Positions 52,357-60,722 of a DNA stretch of 64,000 nt are shown here, one piece after another. This DNA comes from an uncultured Oscillospiraceae bacterium (GTDB lineage Bacteria > Bacillota > Clostridia > Oscillospirales > Oscillospiraceae). The DNA is taken from the NCBI GenBank assembly GCA_947627325.1, contig CANQVO010000008.1, positions 44,218 to 108,217 of the forward strand, given 5' to 3'. A program made the translations under genes and the position numbers. Every line of letters begins with the position of its first letter. Positions within the stretch are counted from its first letter, which is position 1. A model generated the notes under the pieces. That model saw only the letters and a list, made by a program, of their open reading frames with translations. It did no database searches and was not told the DNA's origin.

Positions 52357-52584
52357 TTACCCGATCTTCTTCAGCAGTTTGCTGAACCGGACGGGATCGG
52401 CGTGGTCGTCGGCGGCCACGGTGACCCGCTGACCGATGAGGGAGTAGAGCCCCAGCAGGCTGCGGGCGTCCAGAACGACGGTGCTGGTGACCAGGGAGAC
52501 GTCATAGGGCTCCTGGGAGGCCAGCTCGCTGATCTTCTGGACCTGAGCGGGGGTCTTGATCTCAATTTCCTTAACCATAACCAT
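52357..52584 (-). CDS. HPr-like protein lacking the active-site histidine
   Basis: A 75-residue protein with the HPr-like second half (TSTVVLDARSLLGLYSLIGQ), retaining the Ser of the regulatory site. The first half (IKTPAQVQKISELASQ) lacks the GxHARP active-site His needed for phosphotransfer. It therefore resembles Crh-type regulatory HPr paralogs more than a sugar-transport carrier. ATG 52584 is used here, with ATG 52578 also possible. It has its own promoter (52678-52706) and terminator. Confidence 0.75.
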   Translation of the reverse strand: MVMVKEIEIKTPAQVQKISELASQEPYDVSLVTSTVVLDARSLLGLYSLIGQRVTVAADDHADPVRFSKLLKKIG

Positions 52585-52957
52585 GATACTTTCAAACCTA
52601 ACCTTTCTGACTGTGGCGCGGTTGCGCGACGCGCCGGGTTGATGTGACGCTCCGGGGCGTCCCCCGAAGACAGCCACATTCTAACAGCCATTCCCCCCGC
52701 CGTCAAGGCCGAAAGCTATTAAAATACACAAAAACAAGGGGGTCAAATTGTGCATAACAACGGAAAAGCCGGGGGAGATACGGAAAAAGCGGGAAAAGAA
52801 GACAATTAAAACCTTGAACATTTTTTGAACAAAAGCCCATAGCCTGTCCAGAAAAGGGAAAATCCTGTAACAAAACTGTAATATAAGGGAAAAGGAAGAG
52901 CGGGCGGCCCGGATGGGACCGCCCGCTCTTATTTATATAAGGTGTCTCCCGCCGGGC
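52585..52957. promoter_or_regulatory. Intergenic region with HPr promoter and hydrogenase-operon terminator
   Basis: No gene is visible in 373 bp. On the minus strand, TTGACG (52701-52706) and TAGAAT (52678-52683), 17 bp apart, form the HPr-like gene's promoter. Further right, AAGAGCGGGCGG (52896-52907) pairs with CCGCCCGCTCTT (52919-52930) as the likely terminator of the hydrogenase operon. The stretch between them is AT-rich. Confidence 0.65.
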
Positions 52958-54718
52958 TCAGCCGTCGGTGCGGTAACGCTTCTGGGGGACGTAGGTGCAG
53001 TGGAGCACCTCGTGGGCCTTGTGGCCGCCGGGCTCGCCCAGGTAGTCGGCGTAGATCTGCTGGAGCACGGGGTTCTCGTGGCTCTTGCGGTGGGCCATGC
53101 CCTGGTCCTGCTCGTAGAGGGCGGCGGCCCGGAGGGCCACCAGGTCGGTGAAGTTGCGGACCTCCGCGGGCTGCTGGGGCTGGCCGCCGCCGTTGACGCA
53201 GCCGCCGGGGCAGGCCATGAACTCGATGAAGTCGTAGCTCTTCTCCCCGCTCTTGACCATGTCCAGCACCTTTTTGGCGTTGGCAAGGCCGGAGGCCACG
53301 GCCACCTTGACGGTCCGGCCGGGCAGGTCGTAGGTGGCCTCCTTGATGCCGGCCAGACCCCGGACGTCGTGGAACTCCACGGGGGCGGAGTCCGCGCCGG
53401 TGAGCTTTTCCACCACGGTGCGGAGGGCGGCCTCCATGACGCCGCCGGTGGTGCCGAAGATGACGCTGGCGCCGGTGGAGACGCCCAGCATCTGGTCAAA
53501 CTCCCCGTCGGGCAGCTTGTCGAAGAGGATGCCCGCGTCCCGGATCATCCGGCCCAGCTCCCGGGTGGTGAGGGAGACGTCCACGGGCAGACAGCCGTTC
53601 TTCAGCCGCTGTTCCTCCCGGGCCACCTCGTACTTCTTGGCGGTGCAGGGCATGATGGAGACCACCACGATGTCCTTGGGGTCGATGCCGGCCTTCTCGG
53701 CGTAGTAGGTCTTCACCAGGGAGCCGAACATCTGCTGGGGGGATTTGCAGGTGGAGAGGTTGGGCAGCATATCCGGGTGGTGCTGTTCGCAGTAGCGCAC
53801 CCAGCCGGGGGAGCAGGAGGTGATCATGGGCAGGGTGCCGCCGTTTTGGAGGCGGTGGAGGAACTCGGTGCCCTCCTCCATGATGGTGAAGTCGGCGCCG
53901 GTGTCCACGTCAAAGACCTTGTCGAAGCCCAGGCGGCGCAGGGCGGTGACCATCTTCCCCTCCACGTTGGTGCCGATGGGGTTCTGGAAGCACTCGCCCA
54001 GGGTGACCCGGACGGAGGGGGCGGGGCCCACCACCACGTGCTTGGTGGGGTCGTGGAGGGCGTCCCAGACCTTCTGGGTGTCGTCCTTCTCGTAGAGCGC
54101 GCCGGTGGGGCAGGCCACGATGCACTGGCCGCAGGAGACGCAGTCCACCTCGCTCAGGTCCCGGTCAAAGGCACAGCCGATGTGGGTGGCAAAGCCCCGG
54201 TCGTTGGCGCCGATGACCCCCACCTCCTGGAGCTTGCGGCAGGCGGCGGTACAGCGGCGGCAGAGGATGCACTTGGAGTTGTCCCGGACCAGGTGGAGGG
54301 CGCTGTCCTCGATCTGGGGCAGGAGCTCGTCGTTGGCGTAGCGCACCGCGTCCAGGCCGAACTCCGCGGCCAGCTCCCGCAGTTCGCAGTGGGCGTTCCG
54401 GGCGCAGGTGAGGCACTCCATGCGGTGGTTGGAGAGGATCAGCTCCAACGTCAACTTCCGGGACTTGCGGACCTTGGCGGAGTTGGTCTGGACCTCCATG
54501 CCCTCGCTCACGGGGTAGACGCAGGAGGCCACCAGGCTCCGGGCCCCCTTGACCTCCACCACGCAGATGCGGCAGGCGCCGATCTCGTTGACCCCCTTGA
54601 GGAAGCACAGCGAGGGGATCTTGATGCCCGCGTCCCGGGCGGCTTCCAGGATGGTGGTGCCGGCGGGGACGGTGACGGGGATGTTGTTGATGGTCAGATT
54701 TACCATGTTCTGTTCCAT
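52958..54718 (-). CDS. NADH-linked [FeFe]-hydrogenase catalytic subunit (HndD/HydA type)
   Basis: A 586-residue [FeFe]-hydrogenase that reduces protons or oxidises H2. In order it has an N-terminal [2Fe-2S] domain (Cys 38, 49, 52, 66), a His/Cys-liganded [4Fe-4S] site (His98, Cys102, 105, 111), two [4Fe-4S] sites (Cys 150-160 and 193-203), and the H-cluster motifs TSCSPGW (300-306), MPCTAKKYE (356-364) and FMACPGGCVNGGGQP (500-514). The small-subunit tail is fused at the C-terminus. With the NuoE- and NuoF-like partners it should form a soluble, NAD(H)-dependent and possibly electron-bifurcating complex. ATG 54718 follows AAAGGGAGGG. Confidence 0.95.
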   Translation of the reverse strand: MEQNMVNLTINNIPVTVPAGTTILEAARDAGIKIPSLCFLKGVNEIGACRICVVEVKGARSLVASCVYPVSEGMEVQTNSAKVRKSRKLTLELILSNHRMECLTCARNAHCELRELAAEFGLDAVRYANDELLPQIEDSALHLVRDNSKCILCRRCTAACRKLQEVGVIGANDRGFATHIGCAFDRDLSEVDCVSCGQCIVACPTGALYEKDDTQKVWDALHDPTKHVVVGPAPSVRVTLGECFQNPIGTNVEGKMVTALRRLGFDKVFDVDTGADFTIMEEGTEFLHRLQNGGTLPMITSCSPGWVRYCEQHHPDMLPNLSTCKSPQQMFGSLVKTYYAEKAGIDPKDIVVVSIMPCTAKKYEVAREEQRLKNGCLPVDVSLTTRELGRMIRDAGILFDKLPDGEFDQMLGVSTGASVIFGTTGGVMEAALRTVVEKLTGADSAPVEFHDVRGLAGIKEATYDLPGRTVKVAVASGLANAKKVLDMVKSGEKSYDFIEFMACPGGCVNGGGQPQQPAEVRNFTDLVALRAAALYEQDQGMAHRKSHENPVLQQIYADYLGEPGGHKAHEVLHCTYVPQKRYRTDG

Positions 54719-54734
54719 TGTCTCGTCCCTCCCT

Positions 54735-56627
54735 TTAAGACTTGCTGATGGCGCCGAACTTGCAGTTCTCCAGGCAGGCGCCGCACTTGACACACTTGTC
54801 GGGGTCGATGGTGTGGGGGGCCCGGAGCTGGCCGGTGATGGCCTGGGCCGGGCAGTTCCGGGCGCAGAGGGTACAGCCCTTGCACTTGTCGGGGTCGATG
54901 TGGAACCGCAGGAGGTTCTTGCACACCCCGGCGGGGCACCGCTTCTCCACCACGTGGGCGATGTACTCGTCCCTAAAGTGGTTCAGGGTGGAGAGGACGG
55001 GGTTGGGGGCGGACTGGCCCAGGGCGCACAGGGCGGAGGACTGGAGGTGGGCGCAGAGCTCTTCGATGGTGTCAATGTCCTCCAGGGTGCCCCGGCCGTC
55101 GGTGATCTTGCACAGCAGGTCGTACAGCCGCTTGGTGCCGATGCGGCAGGGGGTGCACTTGCCGCAGGACTCGTCGATGATGAACTCCAGGAAGAACTTG
55201 GCGATGTCCACCATGCAGTTGTCCTCGTCCATGACGATCAGGCCGCCCGAGCCCATCATGGAGCCGATGGCCATGAGGGAGTCGTAGTCGATGGGGGTGT
55301 CGATCAGGCTGGCGGGGATACAGCCGCCGGAGGGGCCGCCGGTCTGGGCGGCCTTGAACTTCTTGCCGCCCGGGCAGCCGCCGCCGATGTCCTCCACGAT
55401 GGTGCGCAGGGTGGTGCCCATGGGCACCTCCACCAGGCCGGTGTTCTTGATCTTGCCGCCCAGGGCGAAGACCTTGGTGCCCTTGCTCTTGGCGGTGCCC
55501 AGCGCGGCGAACTTCTCCCAGCCGTTATTCAGGATCCAGGTGATGTTGGCGTAGGTCTCCACGTTGTTGAGCAGGGTGGGCCGCTGCCACAGGCCCTTGA
55601 CGGCGGGGAAGGGGGGACGGGGCCGGGGCTCGCCCCGGTGGCCCTCGATGGAGGTCATCAGGGCGGTCTCCTCGCCGCAGACGAAGGCGCCCGCACCCAG
55701 GCGGAGCTCGATGTCAAAGTCGAAGCCGGAGCCGAAAATGTCCTTGCCCAGGAAGCCCAGCTCCCGGGACTGGGCGATGGCGGTGTTCAGCCGGTCCACG
55801 GCGATGGGGTACTCCGCCCGGATGTAGATGTAGCCCTGGTGGGCGCCCACGGCGTAGCCGGCGATGGTCATGGCCTCCAGCACGCTGTGGGGGTCGCCCT
55901 CCAGCACGGAGCGGTCCATGAACGCGCCGGGGTCGCCCTCGTCGGCGTTGCAGGCCACGTACTTCACCCCGTCGGGGCTCACCGCGTCGGCGGTGAACTG
56001 CCACTTGGTGCCGGTGGAGAAGCCCGCGCCGCCCCGGCCCCGGAGGCCGGAGTTCTTCACCGCGTCGATGATCTCCTGGGCGGGGGTCTGCTCGGTGAGG
56101 ATACGGCTCAGAGCGGTGTAGCCGCCCACGCCGATGTACTCGTTGATGTCGTCGGGGTTGATGACGCCGCAGTGGCGCAGGGCGATCCGCATCTGCTTTT
56201 TGTAGAAGCGGGTCTCGTTCAGGGAGACCACGGGGGTGTCCCCCTCCTTGTGGAGCAGGCGCTCCACAAGCTGGCCCTTGGCGATGTGGGAGTCGATGAT
56301 CTCCGGCACGTCCTCCACGGTGACGTGGGAGTAGAACGCGCCGTCGGGGTAGACGACCATGATGGGGCCCATGGCGCACAGGCCGAAACAGCCGGTGTGG
56401 ACCACCTTGGCGGTCTGGTCCAGGCCCTTGGCCTTCAGCTCCTGGTTCAGCGCCTCGATGATGGCCGGGGAGTTGGAGGAGGTACAGCCGGTGCCGGCGC
56501 AGACCAGGATGTGGTACTTGTACGCCTCGGTGTTGGTCGCCTCGATGGGGAAGTCGGAGGTGTGGCGCAGGGCCAGGCGGCCCTCCATGTCCTTCCGCAG
56601 GGCGGTCAGTTCGTTGACGGTTTTCAT
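54735..56627 (-). CDS. NuoF-like NADH-binding subunit of the hydrogenase (HndC type)
   Basis: A 630-residue flavoprotein. An N-terminal thioredoxin-like [2Fe-2S] domain (Cys 43, 48, 80, 84) is followed by the FMN/NADH domain with GLRGRGGAGFSTGTKW, then the CGKCTPCRIG [4Fe-4S] motif, and two C-terminal ferredoxin clusters (DKCKGCTLCARNCP and DKCVKCGACLENCK). It passes electrons between NAD(H) and the hydrogenase and ferredoxin. The fused thioredoxin-like domain may replace the separate HndB subunit. ATG 56627 follows GGAGGGCG. Confidence 0.94.
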   Translation of the reverse strand: MKTVNELTALRKDMEGRLALRHTSDFPIEATNTEAYKYHILVCAGTGCTSSNSPAIIEALNQELKAKGLDQTAKVVHTGCFGLCAMGPIMVVYPDGAFYSHVTVEDVPEIIDSHIAKGQLVERLLHKEGDTPVVSLNETRFYKKQMRIALRHCGVINPDDINEYIGVGGYTALSRILTEQTPAQEIIDAVKNSGLRGRGGAGFSTGTKWQFTADAVSPDGVKYVACNADEGDPGAFMDRSVLEGDPHSVLEAMTIAGYAVGAHQGYIYIRAEYPIAVDRLNTAIAQSRELGFLGKDIFGSGFDFDIELRLGAGAFVCGEETALMTSIEGHRGEPRPRPPFPAVKGLWQRPTLLNNVETYANITWILNNGWEKFAALGTAKSKGTKVFALGGKIKNTGLVEVPMGTTLRTIVEDIGGGCPGGKKFKAAQTGGPSGGCIPASLIDTPIDYDSLMAIGSMMGSGGLIVMDEDNCMVDIAKFFLEFIIDESCGKCTPCRIGTKRLYDLLCKITDGRGTLEDIDTIEELCAHLQSSALCALGQSAPNPVLSTLNHFRDEYIAHVVEKRCPAGVCKNLLRFHIDPDKCKGCTLCARNCPAQAITGQLRAPHTIDPDKCVKCGACLENCKFGAISKS

Positions 56628-56643
56628 GCTCAATCGCCCTCCT

Positions 56644-57138
56644 TTACTGATACTCGGCCAGGATGGGACCGATCTGGTTGGGGGTGAGCCGACCGTAGAC
56701 GTGGTCGTTGATGGTCATGACGGGGGCCAGGCCGCAGGCGCCGATGCACCGGCAGGCGTCCAGGGAGAACTTCCCGTCGGGGGTGATGCCGCCGGCCTTG
56801 ATGCCCAGCTTGGTCTCCAGCTCGTTGAGGATGTCCCCCGCGCCCTTGACGTAGCAGGCGGTGCCAAGGCACAGGCTGATGCGGTACTCGCCCTTGGGGT
56901 TCAGGGAGAACTGGGCGTAGAACGAGGCCACGCCGTAGACCTCCGAGAGGGGGATGTCCAGCCCCTCGGCGATCATGATCTGGACCTCCTCGGGGAGATA
57001 CCCGAAGATCTCCTGGGCGGCCTGGAGCACCGGCATGGTGGCCCCCGCCTGGCCCTTGTGCGCCTCGATGACCTTCTTGAGCTCCTCCTCCTGCTGGGGG
57101 GTGCCGTGGTAGGGGATCACCGTTTTGCAGTTTGGCAT
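56644..57138 (-). CDS. NuoE-like [2Fe-2S] subunit of the hydrogenase (HndA type)
   Basis: A 164-residue NuoE/HndA protein with a helical N-terminal domain and a thioredoxin-like [2Fe-2S] domain whose Cys lie in SLCLGTACYVKGA and DACRCIGACGLAPV. It is the first gene of the three-gene operon and part of the electron entry module. Confidence 0.94.
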   Translation of the reverse strand: MPNCKTVIPYHGTPQQEEELKKVIEAHKGQAGATMPVLQAAQEIFGYLPEEVQIMIAEGLDIPLSEVYGVASFYAQFSLNPKGEYRISLCLGTACYVKGAGDILNELETKLGIKAGGITPDGKFSLDACRCIGACGLAPVMTINDHVYGRLTPNQIGPILAEYQ

Positions 57139-57195
57139 ACGCTTTCCTCCTGTCTTCCTGGGGGCCAGTGCCCCCGTGTTGGTCAGTCGGTCACT

Positions 57196-57260
57196 ATTAT
57201 ACAGATAGAAGGGCGGTTAGGCCAGGCTAATTTCCTAGAAATTCGTCAAATTTTTGACAA
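57196..57260. promoter_or_regulatory. Hydrogenase promoter with Rex-type operator
   Basis: On the minus strand, TATAAT lies at 57196-57201 with no good -35. Upstream of it, TTCGTCAAATTTTTGACAA (57242-57260) is a palindrome with the Rex core layout GTCAA-N4-TTGAC. Its centre is about 61-62 bp upstream of the expected transcription start of the hydrogenase operon. Confidence 0.55.
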
Positions 57261-57315
57261 AAAAGAGGAGGGGAGCCGGACAAATTGACAAATCTCCAGT
57301 TTTGTCCCCCGTTGC

Positions 57316-57345
57316 TTGACATTCGGGGGGCGGCGAGCATATAAT
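57316..57345 (+). promoter_or_regulatory. Promoter of serC-serA
   Basis: TTGACA (57316-57321) and TATAAT (57340-57345) have an 18-bp spacer. They are perfect consensus elements, 50 bp before the serC start. Confidence 0.85.
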
Positions 57346-57394
57346 AAGCGGCGAAATGCTGAAAAGCAAGCCAGATACAAGGAGGTCTTCTCTC

Positions 57395-58477
57395 ATGGAA
57401 AAGCGCGTGTACAATTTTTCCGCCGGGCCGTCCATGCTGCCGCTGTCGGCGCTGGAGCGGGCGGGGGCGGAGATCACCAACTACGCCGGTTCTGGTATGT
57501 CGGTCATGGAGATGTCCCACCGCTCCAAGGTGTTCCAGAAGATCTTTGACGACACCCAGGCCAAGTTCCGCCGCCTGATGAACGTCCCGGAGGGGTACAA
57601 GATCCTCTTCCTCCAGGGCGGCGCGTCCAGCCAGTTCTCCGCCGTCCCCCTGAACCTGATCGGCAAGACGGGCAAGGCGGACTACGCCGTCACCGGCAAC
57701 TTCTCCAACATCGCCTTCAAGGAGGCCCAGAAGTACGGCCAGATCTCCCTGGCCGCCTCCAGCGCCGACGCCAACCACACCTACATCCCCGCCCAGGACC
57801 AGCTCAAGCTGGACCCCCAGGCCAGCTACTTCTACTACTGCGCCAACAACACCATCTACGGCACCGAGTGGCCCTACGTCCCCGACACCGGCGACGTGCC
57901 CATCGTCTGCGATATGTCCTCCGACATCCTCTCCCGCCAGGTGGACGTGAGCAAGTACGGTATCATCTTCGCCGGGGCGCAGAAGAACATGGCCCCCGCG
58001 GGGCTGACGGTGGTGATCGTCCGGGAGGACCTGGCCGGCCAGGAGCTGCCCTACACCCCCCTGATGATGAACTACAAGACCATGATCGACAAGGACTCCA
58101 TGTACAACACGCCCCCCTGCTGGTGCATCTATATGCTGGGGCTGGTGCTGGACTGGCTGGACGAGCAGGGCGGCGTCCCCGGCATGGAGAAGATCAAGCA
58201 CGCCAAGGCGCAGATGCTCTATGACACCATCGACGCCTCCCGCCTGTTCACCTGCGCCGCCCGGGCCGACTCCCGCAGCGACATGAACGTCACCTTCCGC
58301 TCCGCCAGCGAGGAGCTGGACGCCAAGTTCGTCCAGGAGTCCATCGCCGCGGGCTTCACCAACCTGAAGGGCCACCGCTCCGTGGGCGGGATGCGGGCCT
58401 CCATCTACAACGCCATGCCCGTGGAGGGCGTGGAGGCCCTGTGCGACTTCATCCGCAAGTTTGACAAGGAGAACTGA
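57395..58477 (+). CDS. serC: Phosphoserine aminotransferase
   Basis: A 360-residue PLP enzyme that converts 3-phosphohydroxypyruvate and glutamate to phosphoserine. The N-terminal RVYNFSAGPSMLP motif, LFLQGGASSQFSAVPLNL, and the PLP-Lys segment FAGAQKNMAPAGL are clear. ATG 57395 follows AAGGAGGTCTTC. It forms an operon with serA. Confidence 0.96.
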   Translation: MEKRVYNFSAGPSMLPLSALERAGAEITNYAGSGMSVMEMSHRSKVFQKIFDDTQAKFRRLMNVPEGYKILFLQGGASSQFSAVPLNLIGKTGKADYAVTGNFSNIAFKEAQKYGQISLAASSADANHTYIPAQDQLKLDPQASYFYYCANNTIYGTEWPYVPDTGDVPIVCDMSSDILSRQVDVSKYGIIFAGAQKNMAPAGLTVVIVREDLAGQELPYTPLMMNYKTMIDKDSMYNTPPCWCIYMLGLVLDWLDEQGGVPGMEKIKHAKAQMLYDTIDASRLFTCAARADSRSDMNVTFRSASEELDAKFVQESIAAGFTNLKGHRSVGGMRASIYNAMPVEGVEALCDFIRKFDKEN

Positions 58478-58480
58478 AAA

Positions 58481-59650
58481 ATGTATAACATCAAGACCCT
58501 GAACAAGATCTCCCCCATCGGCCTGGAGAAGCTGGACAGCGCCAAGTACGCCGTCTCCGACGACTGCGCCGACCCCGCGGGCATCCTGGTGCGCTCGGCG
58601 GATATGCTGGAGGCCCAGCTGCCCGAGAGTCTGCTGGCCATCGCCCGGGCGGGGGCGGGCACCAACAACATCCCCATCGACCGCTGTTCCGAGGCGGGCA
58701 TCGTGGTCTTCAACACCCCCGGCGCCAACGCCAACGCCGTGAAGGAGCTCACCGTCTGCGCCCTGCTCATGGCCTCCCGGAAGGTGGCCGCCGGGTCCAA
58801 GTGGCTGGACGGCCAGGCCGCTCAGGGCGTGGAGGTCAGCCAGGTGGTGGAGAAGGGCAAGAGCCAGTTCGTGGGCCCCGAGCTGTGGGGCAAGACCCTG
58901 GGCGTCATCGGCCTGGGGGCCATCGGCGTGCAGGTGGCTAACGCCGCCGTGGGCCTGGGCATGAACGTCATCGGCTACGACCCCTTCCTCTCCGTCCACT
59001 GGGCCCTGTCCCTGAGCCGGGCCGTCCACTTCACCGAGAGCCTGGACGAGCTCTACGCCAAGGCGGACTACATCACCCTCCACCTGCCTCAGAACAAGGA
59101 CACCAAGGGGATGATCAACACCGCCGCCATCGCCAAGATGAAGGACGGCACGCGCCTGATCAACATGGCCCGGGGTGGGCTGATCTCCGAAGGGGACGTG
59201 GTGGACGCCCTGAAGGCCGGGAAGCTCCAGGCCTACGTCACCGACTTCCCCACCTCCACCCTCATCGCCGCCCCCGGCGTCACCGCCCTGCCCCACCTGG
59301 GCGCCTCCACCCCGGAGAGCGAGGACAACTGCGCCGTCATGGCCGCCCGGGAGCTGCGGGACTACCTGGAAAACGGCAACATCGTCAACTCCGTGAACTT
59401 CCCCAACTGCGACATGGTCTGGTCCGGGGCCGCCCGGCTGTGCCTGATCCACCGCAACACCCCCGGCATCCTGGCCTCCCTCACCGCCGCCCTGTCCGCC
59501 GAGGGGATGAACGTGGAGAACATGACCAACAAATCCAAGGGCGACTACGCCTACACCCTGGTGGACGTGGACGCGGTGCCCAACCAGGCCACCGTGGAAC
59601 ACCTCCAGACCATGGACCAGGTCATCCGGGTGCGCCTGCTGACCCGCTGA
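58481..59650 (+). CDS. serA: D-3-phosphoglycerate dehydrogenase with ACT domain
   Basis: A 389-residue dehydrogenase for the first step of serine synthesis. The NAD-binding motif is LGVIGLGAIGVQVANAA. The catalytic Arg/Glu/His set lies in the NMARGG, CITALPHLGAST-like (GVTALPHLGAST) and nearby segments. A C-terminal ACT domain (about 315-389, NTPGILASLTAALSAEGMNV) may sense serine. It starts 3 bp after serC and is followed by a terminator. Confidence 0.95.
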   Translation: MYNIKTLNKISPIGLEKLDSAKYAVSDDCADPAGILVRSADMLEAQLPESLLAIARAGAGTNNIPIDRCSEAGIVVFNTPGANANAVKELTVCALLMASRKVAAGSKWLDGQAAQGVEVSQVVEKGKSQFVGPELWGKTLGVIGLGAIGVQVANAAVGLGMNVIGYDPFLSVHWALSLSRAVHFTESLDELYAKADYITLHLPQNKDTKGMINTAAIAKMKDGTRLINMARGGLISEGDVVDALKAGKLQAYVTDFPTSTLIAAPGVTALPHLGASTPESEDNCAVMAARELRDYLENGNIVNSVNFPNCDMVWSGAARLCLIHRNTPGILASLTAALSAEGMNVENMTNKSKGDYAYTLVDVDAVPNQATVEHLQTMDQVIRVRLLTR

Positions 59651-59690
59651 ACGCGGCGCGGGGCGGACGGATTTTTCGCGAGGCAGACCG

Positions 59691-59719
59691 ATCGGAGGGG
59701 CCAGGCCCCTCCGATTTTT
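59691..59719 (+). terminator. Terminator of serC-serA
   Basis: The stem ATCGGAGGGGCC-AGGCCCCTCCGAT is followed by TTTTC. Confidence 0.85.
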
Positions 59720-59727
59720 CCAAAAGG

Positions 59728-59791
59728 TTCGTTAATTTTTTAACAAAAATCCCTCTCGGGGCCTTGACTTTTTCGGCGGGAATTGTATACT
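59728..59791 (+). promoter_or_regulatory. nfnA promoter with Rex-type operator
   Basis: TTCGTTAATTTTTTAACAA (59728-59746) carries the exact Rex core GTTAA-N4-TTAAC. TTGACT (59764-59769) and TATACT (59786-59791), with a 16-bp spacer, form the promoter. The operator centre is about 61 bp upstream of the expected start, as at the hydrogenase operon. Confidence 0.7.
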
Positions 59792-59865
59792 ATCTTTTTG
59801 GAAAAGCTGTGATTTGGGCCCACCGGCGCGGGTTTGGGCCGCTGGGCTGGGAAAGGAGCATGACA

Positions 59866-60720
59866 ATGTACAAGATCGTCAAGAAAGAAGTGCTCAACCC
59901 CACCGTCACCCGGATGGACGTTCTGGCCCCCTTTGTGGCCGCCAAGGCCCAGCCGGGGCAGTTCATCATCCTGCGGGTGGACGAGGCGGGGGAGCGGATC
60001 CCCCTCACCGTGGCGGGGTATGACAGGCAGGCCGGGACGGTGACCATCATCTTCCAGGTGGTGGGCGCCACCACCGAGGCGCTGAACCACCTGAACGAGG
60101 GGGATTCCATCCAGGACTTCGTGGGCCCCCTGGGGGTCCCCACCCGCACCGAGGGGCTGAAGAAGGTCTGCGTGGTGGGCGGCGGCGTGGGCTGTGCCAT
60201 CGCCCTGCCGGTGGCCAAAAAGCTCCACGACCAGGGCTGTGCCGTCACCTCCATCATCGGCTTCCGCTCCAAGGACCTGCTGATCCTGGAGGACGAGTTC
60301 CGGGCCTGCTCGGACACCCTCCACGTGATGACTGACGACGGCTCCTATGGCCGGGAGGGGAACGTGTGCGTCCCCCTCAACGAGATGTTTGCCGCCGGGG
60401 AGACCTTTGACCAGGTCATCGCCATCGGGCCGCTCATCATGATGAAGTTCGTGGTGGAGGCCACCCGGCCCACCGGCATCCCCTGCGCGGTGAGCATGAA
60501 CCCCATCATGATCGACGGCACCGGGATGTGCGGCGGCTGCCGGCTGACCCTGCACCGGGACGGCAAGCCGGTGACCAAATTCGCCTGCGTGGACGGCCCC
60601 GACTTCAACGGCTACGAGGTGGACTTTGACGAGGCCATGAGCCGGGGGGCCATGTACCGGGACTTTGAGCGCAAGGCCCACGAGGCGACCTGCCGTCTCT
60701 TTCAGAAGGAGGTAGAGTGA
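59866..60720 (+). CDS. nfnA: NADH-dependent ferredoxin:NADP+ oxidoreductase subunit A
   Basis: A 284-residue NfnA-type flavoprotein (FAD domain with RIPLTVAGYD-like segment, NAD motif VCVVGGGVGCAIALPVAKKL). The C-terminal [2Fe-2S] site is in GMCGGCRLTLHRDGKPVTKF and ACVDGPDF. With NfnB it links NADH, NADPH and ferredoxin by electron bifurcation. ATG 59866 is placed 7 bp after AAAGGAGC. ATG 59860 is too close to the site. Confidence 0.92.
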   Translation: MYKIVKKEVLNPTVTRMDVLAPFVAAKAQPGQFIILRVDEAGERIPLTVAGYDRQAGTVTIIFQVVGATTEALNHLNEGDSIQDFVGPLGVPTRTEGLKKVCVVGGGVGCAIALPVAKKLHDQGCAVTSIIGFRSKDLLILEDEFRACSDTLHVMTDDGSYGREGNVCVPLNEMFAAGETFDQVIAIGPLIMMKFVVEATRPTGIPCAVSMNPIMIDGTGMCGGCRLTLHRDGKPVTKFACVDGPDFNGYEVDFDEAMSRGAMYRDFERKAHEATCRLFQKEVE

Positions 60721-60722
60721 AA

